Source: an uncultured Dehalococcoidia bacterium (lineage in GTDB: Bacteria; Chloroflexota; Dehalococcoidia; Lucifugimonadales; UBA3495). From it: a DNA stretch of 64,000 nt. Position numbers and translations under genes: made by a program. The notes beneath the pieces were generated by a model that ran no database searches, was not told the DNA's origin, and saw only the letters and a program-made list of their open reading frames with translations. Below, piece after piece: positions 33,746 to 42,471 of the stretch. Location: the NCBI GenBank assembly GCA_951812625.1, contig CATOSP010000001.1, forward strand, positions 326,065-390,064. The letters run 5' to 3'. Positions within the stretch are counted from its first letter, which is position 1. Each line of letters starts with the position of its first letter.

Positions 33746-34774
33746 CTACGCGCCGGGTCTGAATATCTGGATGCGATGCCGGTTGCTCTCGGTAACATAC
33801 AGGTTGCCGGAAGGGTCCAGTTTGATCGACACCGGCGACCAGAACAGCTTTTCGATGTGGGACGATTCCTCGTGAGGCTCGTCGACGAAGTAATCGATTT
33901 CGGGTTCGAGGTTGGCCTTGGAGCGGGCCTGGCCCTCTTCCACGTTGATCTGCAGGAAGTTGGCAGCCCACGTGGACAGAGTTGATTCACCCCGGAGACC
34001 CTGCACGAACCCACCGTTAGAGTCGAGTATCTGCACCCGCTCATTGCCCCAGTCGGATACGTAGATGTAACCGTTGGAATCGACGGCTACGCCGGAGGGG
34101 CGGTGGAACTCGCCATCGCCGCGCCCGGGACTGCCGAAGCTGGCCAGGTGTGAGCCATCGGGAGAGAATTTCTGGATGCGGTCGTTGCGCCAATCGGCAA
34201 CGTAGACCTGTCCCTCTTTGTCCACGGTCAAGCCCCAGGGCATGTCCAACTCTCCGGGGCCGTCTCCGTGGGAGCCAAAGTCGGACAGAAACCGTCCATC
34301 GGCGGTGAACTTCTGAATGCGGTGATTGTAGGTGTCGGCGACGTAGACGTTGCCGTCATTGTCCGGGGCCAGCCCCGAGGGAGTGTCCAGCTCCCCTTGT
34401 CCGGAGCCGTGCTTTCCCCATCGGGTCAGGAACAGGCCATCGCCGTCGAATACCGAGACCTGGTGGGTGTACTCGTCGCTGACGTAGACACGTCCTTCGG
34501 TATCGGCGGTGCAGGCGGAAGGCCAGATGAACTGGCCTTCTTCCTCCCCGTAGGAGCCGAAGGTGCCGTAGTATTCCCCGTCGATGTCGCACATGGTCAC
34601 GCGGACGCCGCGTACCACCCCGTCCAGGGACCGGTTGGCGACATACAAGCGCCCGTTAGCGCCGACCGCGGTGTCGGTTGGGTAGTAGAACCCCCGGCCC
34701 TCCATCGTGGTCATCCCGACGGAGAGCGCATACTCGAGGAATCGAGTCCCTCTGGTCAATTCTATCGTACTCAT
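33746..34774 (-). CDS. NHL-repeat beta-propeller protein (cassette copy 2)
   Basis: 342 residues, paralog of 3940-4938. Repeats: VYVSDEYTHQVSVF, VYVADTYNHRIQKF, VYVADWRNDRIQKF, IYVSDWGNERVQIL and LYVTESNRHRIQIF. The N-terminus (LEYALSVGMTTMEGRGFYYPTDTAVGANGRLYV) matches the other copy's opening, which shows both proteins start with the fold and no leader. It lies between the DUF1800 and DUF1501 genes; the 69-base gap upstream contains a hairpin CGCTCC/GGAGCG at 34797-34814. Confidence 0.85.
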   Translation of the reverse strand: MSTIELTRGTRFLEYALSVGMTTMEGRGFYYPTDTAVGANGRLYVANRSLDGVVRGVRVTMCDIDGEYYGTFGSYGEEEGQFIWPSACTADTEGRVYVSDEYTHQVSVFDGDGLFLTRWGKHGSGQGELDTPSGLAPDNDGNVYVADTYNHRIQKFTADGRFLSDFGSHGDGPGELDMPWGLTVDKEGQVYVADWRNDRIQKFSPDGSHLASFGSPGRGDGEFHRPSGVAVDSNGYIYVSDWGNERVQILDSNGGFVQGLRGESTLSTWAANFLQINVEEGQARSKANLEPEIDYFVDEPHEESSHIEKLFWSPVSIKLDPSGNLYVTESNRHRIQIFRPGA

Positions 34775-34843
34775 CGCTTTTTCCAGTCGCCCCCAACGCT
34801 CCGAGATTGGAGCGGTATTGCTATTCTGCAGGGCTGTCTGCGA

Positions 34844-36283
34844 CTATGCCCGCTGGAACTCGTGAGTCGAGGCCACCATCTGGATTACCTCGGCCACCCG
34901 CTGGCGGCCGGCATCGTCCAGGCTCCCGGCCCGCATTTCCGGCTTGCCAACTGCAGAGGCGAAGTTGACCAGTTCCTGCCGGGTAGCCTCGGACACGGTG
35001 ATGGCGCCCACCTGGTCCAGGCAAGCATCCACCAGGCTCTCGGACGAATCGAGCGGCTGACCGGTGGCCTCGATTCGGTCGATCATGGCCTGGACGCCGG
35101 GCCTCTGCGCGTCGCCCAATTGCTGGGATGCGAAGTTGACCCGTTCGACCAGGGACCCGGTGTCAATCCAGTCTGCCCCTTGGTGCCAGCCTTCCACGCT
35201 GGGAGGGTTGTTCAGGTACTGGCCCATAAACACGGCCTGCTGGTAGCGGTCCAGGATTTCCTTGCGGGGACGGTCGAATTCGCCGCTTAGCCGGAGCACT
35301 CCGGCCACCAGTTCAACCGGGCTCTTTACCTTGCCGTACCAGGAGTCCCCGGCCTTGAAGCAATCGGAGTTGAACAGGGCGCGGAGCATCGCGGAGATGT
35401 CGTAGCCGCTGTCGAAGTAGACCTGGGACAGCATATCGATAGCCGCCGGGTCTGCCGGAAGAGTGTAGGGCCACTCGGGCACGGGTGGCTCATCGGCCAC
35501 GAAGAAGCTGTACATGTGGCGGGAGATGAACCGGGCAGTGGCATCCTGCTGGCAGATGATGTCCACGATGTCCTCGCCGTTGAACCGCCCTCTGTGACCG
35601 AGAAATTCCTTCTCGTCGTCGTCGTGGTCCTCAGGGTTGAACTCGAAATGCCAGGAGATGCGTCCATAGGGCCAGTCCGAGTCCCGCATGGAGCGGAGTT
35701 CCATGTACTCCCGGTTTCCCAGGGTCCAGCCGGTGAAGGCACGAGCGCATTCCTTGATGTCCTGCTCCGTGTAGTTGCCGACTCCCATCGAGAAAAGCTC
35801 CAGCAGCTCACGCCCGAAGTTCTCGTTGATGGCGTCCTTGTGGTTGTCCTGGTTGTCCAGCCAGATGATCATCGCCGGGTCCCTGGCAAGCTCAAGCAAC
35901 AGGTCTCGGAAGTTGCCCATGCCATAGCGGCGGAACATCCTGATCTGGTCCGACAGGGCCTTGCCGTGGATGACCTTCGGATAGCCCGTAGCGAAAATCC
36001 CGTGCCAGAAAAGGCAGACTTTCTCCCGTAGCGGAGTGGAGGTAGTAACCATGCGGTAGAGCCAGTTTTCGCCGGAAGCCTGGGGCCCCATCATTCCTGA
36101 AAGCTCCGGGTGGAAGCGGCGGATTACGTCGTCGCCCATCCGCTGCTCACCGGACTGATAAAGTAACTGTTCGACAGTTGACTCGTAGCCCTTGGCCGCA
36201 AAGGCGTCCAGTTGGTCACGGGTCGCGCCGAAACCGGCCCGGCGCATCAGGTGCGCGATCTGCTCAATTTCGTGATGTCCCAT
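34844..36283 (-). CDS. DUF1800 family protein (cassette copy 2)
   Basis: 479 residues, paralog of 1322-2731. Seen: IAHLMRRAGFGATRDQLDAFAAKGYESTVEQLL, FWHGIFATGYPKV, MIIWLDNQDNHKDAINENFGRELLELFSMGVGNYTEQDIKECARAFTGWTL, HRGRFNGEDIVDIICQQ and NPPSVEGWHQGADWIDTGSLVERVNFASQ. First gene of the minus-strand set, followed by NHL and DUF1501. No leader peptide. A GGGACAGGAT stretch serves as the binding site. The small membrane protein gene just upstream (32-base gap) may share the transcript. Confidence 0.88.
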   Translation of the reverse strand: MGHHEIEQIAHLMRRAGFGATRDQLDAFAAKGYESTVEQLLYQSGEQRMGDDVIRRFHPELSGMMGPQASGENWLYRMVTTSTPLREKVCLFWHGIFATGYPKVIHGKALSDQIRMFRRYGMGNFRDLLLELARDPAMIIWLDNQDNHKDAINENFGRELLELFSMGVGNYTEQDIKECARAFTGWTLGNREYMELRSMRDSDWPYGRISWHFEFNPEDHDDDEKEFLGHRGRFNGEDIVDIICQQDATARFISRHMYSFFVADEPPVPEWPYTLPADPAAIDMLSQVYFDSGYDISAMLRALFNSDCFKAGDSWYGKVKSPVELVAGVLRLSGEFDRPRKEILDRYQQAVFMGQYLNNPPSVEGWHQGADWIDTGSLVERVNFASQQLGDAQRPGVQAMIDRIEATGQPLDSSESLVDACLDQVGAITVSEATRQELVNFASAVGKPEMRAGSLDDAGRQRVAEVIQMVASTHEFQRA

Positions 36284-36315
36284 ATCCTGTCCCTTCAGCG
36301 TTGTCTATTGGGTGC

Positions 36316-36696
36316 CTATTCGCCCTTTCCTCTGAGAAACGCCTGGACTTCCGGTGTGTTTGGGAGAAGTCGCACACCATTGATGGCCATTCCAAAGCGT
36401 TCGTAGGCTTCTTCAAGGCGTTTGTCTCTTTCTTGCCTGCCCTGCTCAACACCCTCGTTAAACTGTTTTCGTTCGTACATCTTTGCCGGCAATCTCACCA
36501 CATCCACGTTGGCGAACACCACGATTGTCACGGCCACCGCCGCGCTTCCCCCGTACGCGATGTTTGCGACCGTGTGCTCCCAGGAATCGTCTTTGTTCAA
36601 GAATATCTTATAGGCGACGAACAGGGCAATCAGGCAGTCAACCAGAGCTACGTACAGGAGAACGCATAGCGTCAACTCCTTTAGCTGTATGGGCAA
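36316..36696 (-). CDS. Small membrane protein with two spans and a charged helix
   Basis: 126 residues. Two membrane helices (about 8-33 and 42-67) are followed by a charged helical stretch (KMYERKQFNEGVEQGRQERDKRLEEAYERF). No family recognised. It lies 32 bases upstream of the DUF1800 gene on the same strand; the first cassette has no counterpart, so a functional link is uncertain. Confidence 0.5.
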   Translation of the reverse strand: MPIQLKELTLCVLLYVALVDCLIALFVAYKIFLNKDDSWEHTVANIAYGGSAAVAVTIVVFANVDVVRLPAKMYERKQFNEGVEQGRQERDKRLEEAYERFGMAINGVRLLPNTPEVQAFLRGKGE

Positions 36697-36794
36697 GTCT
36701 GCAAATGCCGCCGATGTTCAGCCGCCGGTGGATATATGCCATAGCTGCGAGTGATGAGCCCAGGCCCGTACCTGCAACTATGGCAATCCTCAGC

Positions 36795-38342
36795 TTACTT
36801 CCCTTGTAGGATGAACTCGGAGACGCGCTCGCCGATCATCATGGTGGTCACATTGGTGTTGGCGCGGACGCAGTCGGGCATGATGGAGGCATCCACTACC
36901 CTGATGTTCTCCAGGCCATGTACCTTGCCGTGCTGGTCCACCACCGCCATAGGGTCGGAGGCGGGCCCCATCTTGCAGGTGCAGGAGATGTGCTGGGCGG
37001 TGGAGACCTCGCGCATCATCCAGTCGTCAAGGGTCTCGTCTGATGCCAGGTCAGCGGCGGAAGGCTCCACTAACTCCTCCACGATTTCACTGAAGTCCTC
37101 GTGCTCGCCGAGCTTGACCACCATGCGGACACCGTCCCGCAGCCGCTTGCGGTCAAATTCCTCCTGGAGATAGTTGTAGTCCAGGAAGGGTTGCTCCTTG
37201 GGGTCCGTGGACTGGAGGCGCAATTCGCCAGCGCCCTTGGCCAGGTAGATGGACACCGACATCCTGATGCCCAACGGCTCCATACGGTTGCCACCCCGGT
37301 TGACCCGCTCGGTCGCATAGGAGGACATGATGACTATCATGTCGTTGCGCAGGTCGGAACCCTCGGCGGTGTAGCGCAGACATAACTGGCTCCGCGGAGC
37401 CATGCCGTCGAGGCTAAAGCCGGGCCTGGTACGCCATGTGACCGGGACTATAGGGTGGTCGCGCAGGTTCTGGCCAACGCCGGGGGAGTCGTGGATCACC
37501 GGGATGCCGAGGCTCCGCAGGTGGTCCGCCGGGCCGACGCCGGAGAGCATGAGCAACTGCGGGGATGCGATGGCCCCTCCACTGAGGATAATCTGGTCAG
37601 CCTCAACGGTGAATTTATCACCACCGCTCTCGACCTCAACTCCCACCGCCCGGTTGCCCTCGAATATGACGCGGTGGACGGTGCAGTTGGGCCGGATGGT
37701 CAAGTTCAGCCGGTGCCTGGCCGGGTCCAGGTAGCCCAATGCCGTGCTCCATCGGATGCCGTTGGGGTTGTTGTACGGAGTGGGGCCGATGCCGGTGGCG
37801 TCGGGGCTGTTGTGGTCCGGGGAGTCCCGGAAGCCATAGTCCTTGCAAGCGCTGTAGAAGGCGTGTTGGGCAGGCAGCCACTCATCGGGCTTGAAGCGGC
37901 GTGCGATGATGGGCCCGTCGGTGCCGTGGAAGTCGTCCTGGAAGTCGGTGTCAGTCTCCAGCTTGCGGAAGCACCCGAGAAGGTCCTGGAACCGCCATTC
38001 ATCATTGCCGAAGGAGGCCCATGTGTCGTAGTCCTCGGGCACGCCCCGGAGGAACATCTGTCCGTTGATCGCGCTGGAGCCTCCGGTGACCCTGCCCCTG
38101 GGCACCATGATTTCCGGTGCCTTGTCTGTGCCCCTGCCGACGAACTGCCAGTTGTGGTCGCTGGTCATGACGTCGGTGGTGGTAGCGTAGCCGTACTTGA
38201 CCTCGTCGGGGAGGTGTTCAAAGTCGGGGTAGTCCGGCCCCGCCTCAAGCAAAAGGACGGAGCGGTTGGGGTCTTCGCTCATGCGGGTGGCGACGATTGA
38301 TCCTGCTGATCCCGCGCCGATGACTATAACATCGTACTTCAA
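36795..38342 (-). CDS. GMC-family FAD oxidoreductase (choline dehydrogenase-like)
   Basis: 515 residues, full-length glucose-methanol-choline oxidoreductase that oxidises an alcohol with FAD. Dinucleotide motif VIVIGAGSAGSIVATRMSE at the N-terminus, VPRGRVTGGSSAINGQMFLRG (GMC signature 1), AIASPQLLMLSGVGPADHL (signature 2) and the C-terminal region TAQHISCTCKMGP...VVDASIMPDCVRANTNVTTMMIGERVSEFI with the active-site His. Substrate unknown; an alcohol such as choline or a polyol derivative is typical. No signal peptide. It stands alone. Confidence 0.9.
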   Translation of the reverse strand: MKYDVIVIGAGSAGSIVATRMSEDPNRSVLLLEAGPDYPDFEHLPDEVKYGYATTTDVMTSDHNWQFVGRGTDKAPEIMVPRGRVTGGSSAINGQMFLRGVPEDYDTWASFGNDEWRFQDLLGCFRKLETDTDFQDDFHGTDGPIIARRFKPDEWLPAQHAFYSACKDYGFRDSPDHNSPDATGIGPTPYNNPNGIRWSTALGYLDPARHRLNLTIRPNCTVHRVIFEGNRAVGVEVESGGDKFTVEADQIILSGGAIASPQLLMLSGVGPADHLRSLGIPVIHDSPGVGQNLRDHPIVPVTWRTRPGFSLDGMAPRSQLCLRYTAEGSDLRNDMIVIMSSYATERVNRGGNRMEPLGIRMSVSIYLAKGAGELRLQSTDPKEQPFLDYNYLQEEFDRKRLRDGVRMVVKLGEHEDFSEIVEELVEPSAADLASDETLDDWMMREVSTAQHISCTCKMGPASDPMAVVDQHGKVHGLENIRVVDASIMPDCVRANTNVTTMMIGERVSEFILQGK

Positions 38343-38685
38343 CGCGTCCTCCCGAAATCAGGTCCCTTAGGCCAGGGGCCGAGGGCCTGGGATTTATGCC
38401 GGTACAGATACTCGCAATGATACTGGAACATGAGGGGCAATTCCAGTAACGGCAACTTTGCCACAGGGCAATCGCGTCTTAACTGGGCGAGCCCTTGAGC
38501 AGGTTGTGAGCTATCTGGAGAAAAACCCCCATGCTCCAGGAACCGTGGCCCCCACGCACCCGGCTTTGGGCCTCCAGGAATATAGAGCCCACGCCCCGGC
38601 CCAGCGAGTCCCCGATGCTCCAGTGTATCACGCAGCTTGTTCCTGCCCCCGCTGAACCGAATAGGGTTCCCGATACAACTCTTGT

Positions 38686-38709
38686 GCTGCACGGGATTCC
38701 CGTGTCAGC
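38686..38709. promoter_or_regulatory. Palindrome upstream of the dehydrogenase gene
   Basis: CACGGGA-T-TCCCGTG (38690-38704), extended by GCTG and CAGC with one unpaired base. It sits about 150 bases before the gene at 38862 in the 519-base gap 38343-38861, in which I find no other feature. Confidence 0.35.
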
Positions 38710-38861
38710 CTCCCATCGCCCTGATTTCCAGCCTTGCTCCCCTCCGTCAAATCTCCCCCAGGACACATTTCCCCCGAAACCTCACCGCTTGCGGCGGGGG
38801 TACGGCTACCTGATAATGACGGTCAATCTGGCCCCTGCAAGTGGGACCTGCGGAGGATGAA

Positions 38862-39800
38862 ATGAAGGTAGGATTCATCGGTCTGGGCACTATGGGCAGC
38901 AGCATGGCGTACAACGCCCTGCAGGGCGGCAACGAAATGGTAGTCCACGACATCCGGCGGGAGGCCGCCACGCGCCACCTCGAGGCGGGCGCGGAATGGG
39001 CCGACACGCCAAGGGATGTGGCTGCGGCCAGCGACATCGTTTTCACGTCCCTTCCCGGCCCCGTTGAGGTGGAGGCCGTGGCTCTGGGTGAAGAAGGAAC
39101 GTTCCAGGGTCTGAGCGAGGGCAAGGTGTACTTCGACCTGAGCACCAGCACGCCCAACCTGATCCGGCGCATTCACGAGGAAGGCGCGGCCAGGGGCATC
39201 CACGTTCTTGACGCTCCGGTCAGCGGAGGGCCGGAGGGCGCGCGCACCCGGAACCTGGCCATCTGGGTAGGCGGAGACAAGGAGGTCTTTGACCGCTGCA
39301 AGCCCGTCCTGGACTCCATCGGCGACAAGGCCTACTACGTTGGGCCCATCGGATGCGGCGCGGTGGCCAAGCTGGTCCATAACTGTGCCGGATACATGAT
39401 CCAGTGTGCGCTGGCTGAGGTATTCACCATGGGCGTCAAGGCCGGGGTCGAGCCAATGGCGTTGTGGCAGGCCGTCCGAAAGGGCGCGTCTGGACGCCGG
39501 GGTCCTTTCGAGGGTCTTGCCCAGCACCTGCTGCCGGGCAAGTTCGACCCGCCGGACTTCGCCCTGCGCCTCGCCCGCAAGGACGTTGACCTGGCCGTGG
39601 GCGTCGGCCGCGAGTACGACGTTCCCATGAAGATAGCCAACATAGCCCTGCAGGAGCTCACCGAGGCCCTGAACCGGGGCTGGGGCGAGCGTGACTCCAG
39701 GGTAGCGATGCTTCTTCAGGAGGAACGCTCCAGCGTCGAGGTCCGGGTAGACGAGGATGAGCTGAGGCGGGTATTGGAGGAGGAACGCGCCCAGGGCTAG
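38862..39800 (+). CDS. NAD(P)-dependent 3-hydroxyisobutyrate dehydrogenase-like enzyme
   Basis: 312 residues, beta-hydroxyacid dehydrogenase family. N-terminal Rossmann motif VGFIGLGTMGSSMAYN, substrate-binding segment LDAPVSGGPEGARTRNLAIWVGG, and the catalytic-Lys region YYVGPIGCGAVAKLVHNC. Members act on 3-hydroxyisobutyrate, tartronate semialdehyde or similar beta-hydroxyacids; this one cannot be assigned more closely. The C-terminus carries an extra charged helix (VDEDELRRVLEEER). ATG 38862 is five bases after GGAGG. Confidence 0.87.
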   Translation: MKVGFIGLGTMGSSMAYNALQGGNEMVVHDIRREAATRHLEAGAEWADTPRDVAAASDIVFTSLPGPVEVEAVALGEEGTFQGLSEGKVYFDLSTSTPNLIRRIHEEGAARGIHVLDAPVSGGPEGARTRNLAIWVGGDKEVFDRCKPVLDSIGDKAYYVGPIGCGAVAKLVHNCAGYMIQCALAEVFTMGVKAGVEPMALWQAVRKGASGRRGPFEGLAQHLLPGKFDPPDFALRLARKDVDLAVGVGREYDVPMKIANIALQELTEALNRGWGERDSRVAMLLQEERSSVEVRVDEDELRRVLEEERAQG

Positions 39801-39805
39801 TAATC

Positions 39806-40627
39806 TCAGAGACCCAGTCCCAACGCGGTCAGCAGTCCAGAGGCTACCAGGACAACGCCCAACGGACTGCTGAGCCGCCGCCCCCAGGGCAGGTTCTTTT
39901 CTACTGCCATAATTGCGCCCAGGGCCAGCATCCACCCGATGTTGCCCGACCCTACGGCAAACATGAGCAGCATCAGCGACCAGCAGCAGCCCAGGCAGTA
40001 TAGCCCGTGACTCACGCCGAGCCGGAACGCCTGCACTGAGAATGCCGCCCGAAGCCGCCGTGCTGCCCGGTTCGCTCGTCTGGGATCCGTCTCTAATGAC
40101 GCCGCCGTGCCATGCCAGTGCCCCGCGATGAAGCTCATGGGTGAGCGACACTTGTCGAGGCAGTGCCGCTTCAGCGGCGTGAACTGGTACACTCCGGCCA
40201 GCGCCAGTATCATGGCGCCGATGGCCCGTTCGCTGGAGCCAAGGACCGGGACTCGGTAAACGCCCTCGTGGAGTGCCAGGTCTGCCAGGTGGACCAACAC
40301 TCCAAACCCCACCCAGACTGCAATATATCCCCCGATAAGCAGGAACACGAGCCACAGCCGTTCCGCCCTGTCCCGGACCATCCGGTGGAACAGCGTGATC
40401 AGGGGCAGGCTGGTGGGCAGCATCATGGCGAACACCATCAACGTCCACCCGGCGAGGAAAAAGGCCAGAAGCGCCGCGTCCTCCCGCGAAACGCTGGCAA
40501 GGGCATCGTGCTCCAGGAAACGCGCGTAGGGAGACCTGCCCCATACCCACAGGCTGACCCACGCCAACCCCACAACTGCAACCAGCAACGCAAAGAAGAG
40601 CCGGTCGTTTCGTACCTGTGGCCGCAT
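39806..40627 (-). CDS. DUF2182 integral membrane protein
   Basis: 273 residues with about seven membrane spans. Family marks: MVFAMMLPTSLPLI, the YQFTPLKRHCLDKCRSPMSF segment with paired cysteines, and the GVSHGLYCLGCCWSLMLLMFAVGSGN segment. The conserved Cys/Met/His residues have led to the description predicted metal-binding membrane protein; the true role is unknown. Converges with the dehydrogenase gene (5-base gap). The spacer 40628-40777 shows no gene. Confidence 0.82.
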   Translation of the reverse strand: MRPQVRNDRLFFALLVAVVGLAWVSLWVWGRSPYARFLEHDALASVSREDAALLAFFLAGWTLMVFAMMLPTSLPLITLFHRMVRDRAERLWLVFLLIGGYIAVWVGFGVLVHLADLALHEGVYRVPVLGSSERAIGAMILALAGVYQFTPLKRHCLDKCRSPMSFIAGHWHGTAASLETDPRRANRAARRLRAAFSVQAFRLGVSHGLYCLGCCWSLMLLMFAVGSGNIGWMLALGAIMAVEKNLPWGRRLSSPLGVVLVASGLLTALGLGL

Positions 40628-40777
40628 TGACTTTCAGGGCGGGTGAGGCTGGAGAATCACTGGGCTTTGGGATACCCGGCAGGTTCGGATACTATGGGCG
40701 ACTATGCCGAGGTTGGATTGAAGGGTGCCAGAGCGGTATACGGGGTGTGGGTACAGTGTAATGGGTAGCCGTGTGAT

Positions 40778-40999
40778 TCAGGGTTCCGGGATTTCCAGGT
40801 CGCGGACGACCTCCTGGCCCTGTAGGGATTCCCTGGACAAGGTGCGGTTCGCCTCAAGTACCAGGGTTATGGCCTCCTCAAGGTTCTCCCGTGCCTCTTC
40901 CAGAGTTGCTCCCTGGGTGTTGGCGCCCGGCAACTCCTCGACGAATCCTGTGTATCCCTCCGGTACTTTCAGGAAAACCGCCGTAAGCTGTATCTTCAT
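40778..40999 (-). CDS. HicB-like (UPF0150) protein, orphan
   Basis: 73 residues with the partial RNase-H-like HicB fold: FLKVPEGYTGFVEELPGANTQGATLEEARENLEEAITLVLE. HicB proteins are antitoxins of the mRNA-cleaving HicA. No HicA can be read on either side, and the short length with no DNA-binding tail suggests an orphan. It starts six bases after the gcvPB stop codon and so is probably translated from the glycine cleavage transcript. ATG 40999 is preferred to the upstream frame, which overlaps gcvPB. Confidence 0.75.
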   Translation of the reverse strand: MKIQLTAVFLKVPEGYTGFVEELPGANTQGATLEEARENLEEAITLVLEANRTLSRESLQGQEVVRDLEIPEP

Positions 41000-41004
41000 G
41001 GTCG

Positions 41005-42471
41005 TTACGGGCGTTGCCACCGCAGATCAGGATGACGGGCGGCGCGGGCCTCGTCGAGGCGGGAGACGGGTGTGGTGTGCGGCGCGTTCCGTACTAGGTC
41101 CGGGTCCTCGTCGGCTTCACGGTCGATGTCCCGCATGGCCTGAATGAACGCGTCCAGCGTTTCCTTGGTCTCCGACTCAGTGGGCTCTACCATCAACGCC
41201 TCGTGGACAATGAGGGGGAAGTACATGGTCGGAGCGTGGAACCCGTAGTCCAGCAGGCGCTTGGCGATTTCCAGCCCGCTAACGCCCCGGGCACGCTGCC
41301 AGTCAGCGGAGAAGACCACCTCGTGCATACAGGTGCGGTCGTAGGGGATGAGGTACTTGTCGCGCAGCGACTCCATTAGGTAGTTGGCGTTCAGGACGGC
41401 GTTAGCGCTGATGGACTCTATGCCCTCTTTGCCCAGGGTGCGAATGTAGGTGTAGGCCCGGACCAGGACTCCAAAGTTTCCGTGGAAACTGCTCATCTTG
41501 CCGATGGAGTTCGCCGGCGTCGAGAGGCTGTACTCGGCCCCGCCGCCGTTTCGTGCCACTACCGGAGAAGGCAGGTAGGACGCAAGCTCCTCCGATACAC
41601 ACACCGGTCCGGCTCCCGGACCGCCGCCGCCGTGGGGAGTGCTGAAGGTCTTGTGCAGGTTCAGGTGAATGACGTCAAAGCCCAGCGCGCCGAGCTTGAC
41701 CCGCCCCAGCAGCGCGTTCATGTTGGCCCCGTCTCCGTAGACCAGGCCACCCGCCTCATGGACGATGCGGCACACGTCCAGGATGCCGGTGTCGAACAGG
41801 CCCAGGGTGCTGGGCAGGGTGATCATTATCCCGGCCAGGTCCGGCCCCGCTAGGTCGTGCAGGGCTTCCAGGTCCACGTTGCCCTGATCGTCCGAAGCCA
41901 CGGTCACCACCTCGAACCCGGCCATCGCCGCCGAGGCGGGGTTGGTGCCGTGCGCGCTGTCTGGAATGGCCACCTTGAGCCGGGCCGTGTCTCCCCGGGC
42001 GTGGTGGTATGCCCGCATCATCAACATTCCGGCAAACTCGCCGTGGGCCCCGGCTAGGGTTGACAGGGACACGCCGGGCAGTCCGGTTATCTCTCCAAGG
42101 TAGCCCTGGAGCCGGTGGAGCATCTCCAGCGCGCCCTGGGACTGCTCACCGGGTTGCAGGGGATGGATTGCGGCGAAGCCGGGCTGGAATGCAGCCTCGT
42201 CGTTGATCTTGGGATTGTACTTCATCGTACAACTGCCCAGGGGGTAGAAGTGAGTGTCGATGGAGAAGTTCAACTGGCTGAGGGCCGTGAAGTATTGGAC
42301 CACCTCCGGCTCCGATACCTCCGGCAGTTGCAGGTCCCTGCGGAGCAGGGGGTCGTCGGGCATGGCCTGTGGAGGGACATCTGACTCCGGCAGCACCGCG
42401 CCCACCCTGCCGGGAACGCTGCGCTCCATGAGCAGCTTGCTGGTGTCCCTGGTGCCTCCGCCACGCGCCAT
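41005..42471 (-). CDS. gcvPB: Glycine dehydrogenase (decarboxylating) subunit 2
   Basis: 488 residues, the PLP-binding half of the two-subunit P protein of the glycine cleavage system, which decarboxylates glycine and passes the aminomethyl group to lipoyl-GcvH. The PLP lysine is Lys274 in HLNLHKTFSTPHGGGGPG; also seen are SCTMKYNPKIN, AGAHGEFAGMLMMRAYH and AHGTNPASA. The ATG overlaps the gcvPA stop by one base (TAATG), giving coupled synthesis of the two subunits. Confidence 0.96.
   Translation of the reverse strand: MARGGGTRDTSKLLMERSVPGRVGAVLPESDVPPQAMPDDPLLRRDLQLPEVSEPEVVQYFTALSQLNFSIDTHFYPLGSCTMKYNPKINDEAAFQPGFAAIHPLQPGEQSQGALEMLHRLQGYLGEITGLPGVSLSTLAGAHGEFAGMLMMRAYHHARGDTARLKVAIPDSAHGTNPASAAMAGFEVVTVASDDQGNVDLEALHDLAGPDLAGIMITLPSTLGLFDTGILDVCRIVHEAGGLVYGDGANMNALLGRVKLGALGFDVIHLNLHKTFSTPHGGGGPGAGPVCVSEELASYLPSPVVARNGGGAEYSLSTPANSIGKMSSFHGNFGVLVRAYTYIRTLGKEGIESISANAVLNANYLMESLRDKYLIPYDRTCMHEVVFSADWQRARGVSGLEIAKRLLDYGFHAPTMYFPLIVHEALMVEPTESETKETLDAFIQAMRDIDREADEDPDLVRNAPHTTPVSRLDEARAARHPDLRWQRP

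Noticed and set aside
38823..40562. A 579-codon minus-strand frame across the dehydrogenase and DUF2182 genes
   Set aside because: It overlaps two well-supported genes in other frames and shows no domain.
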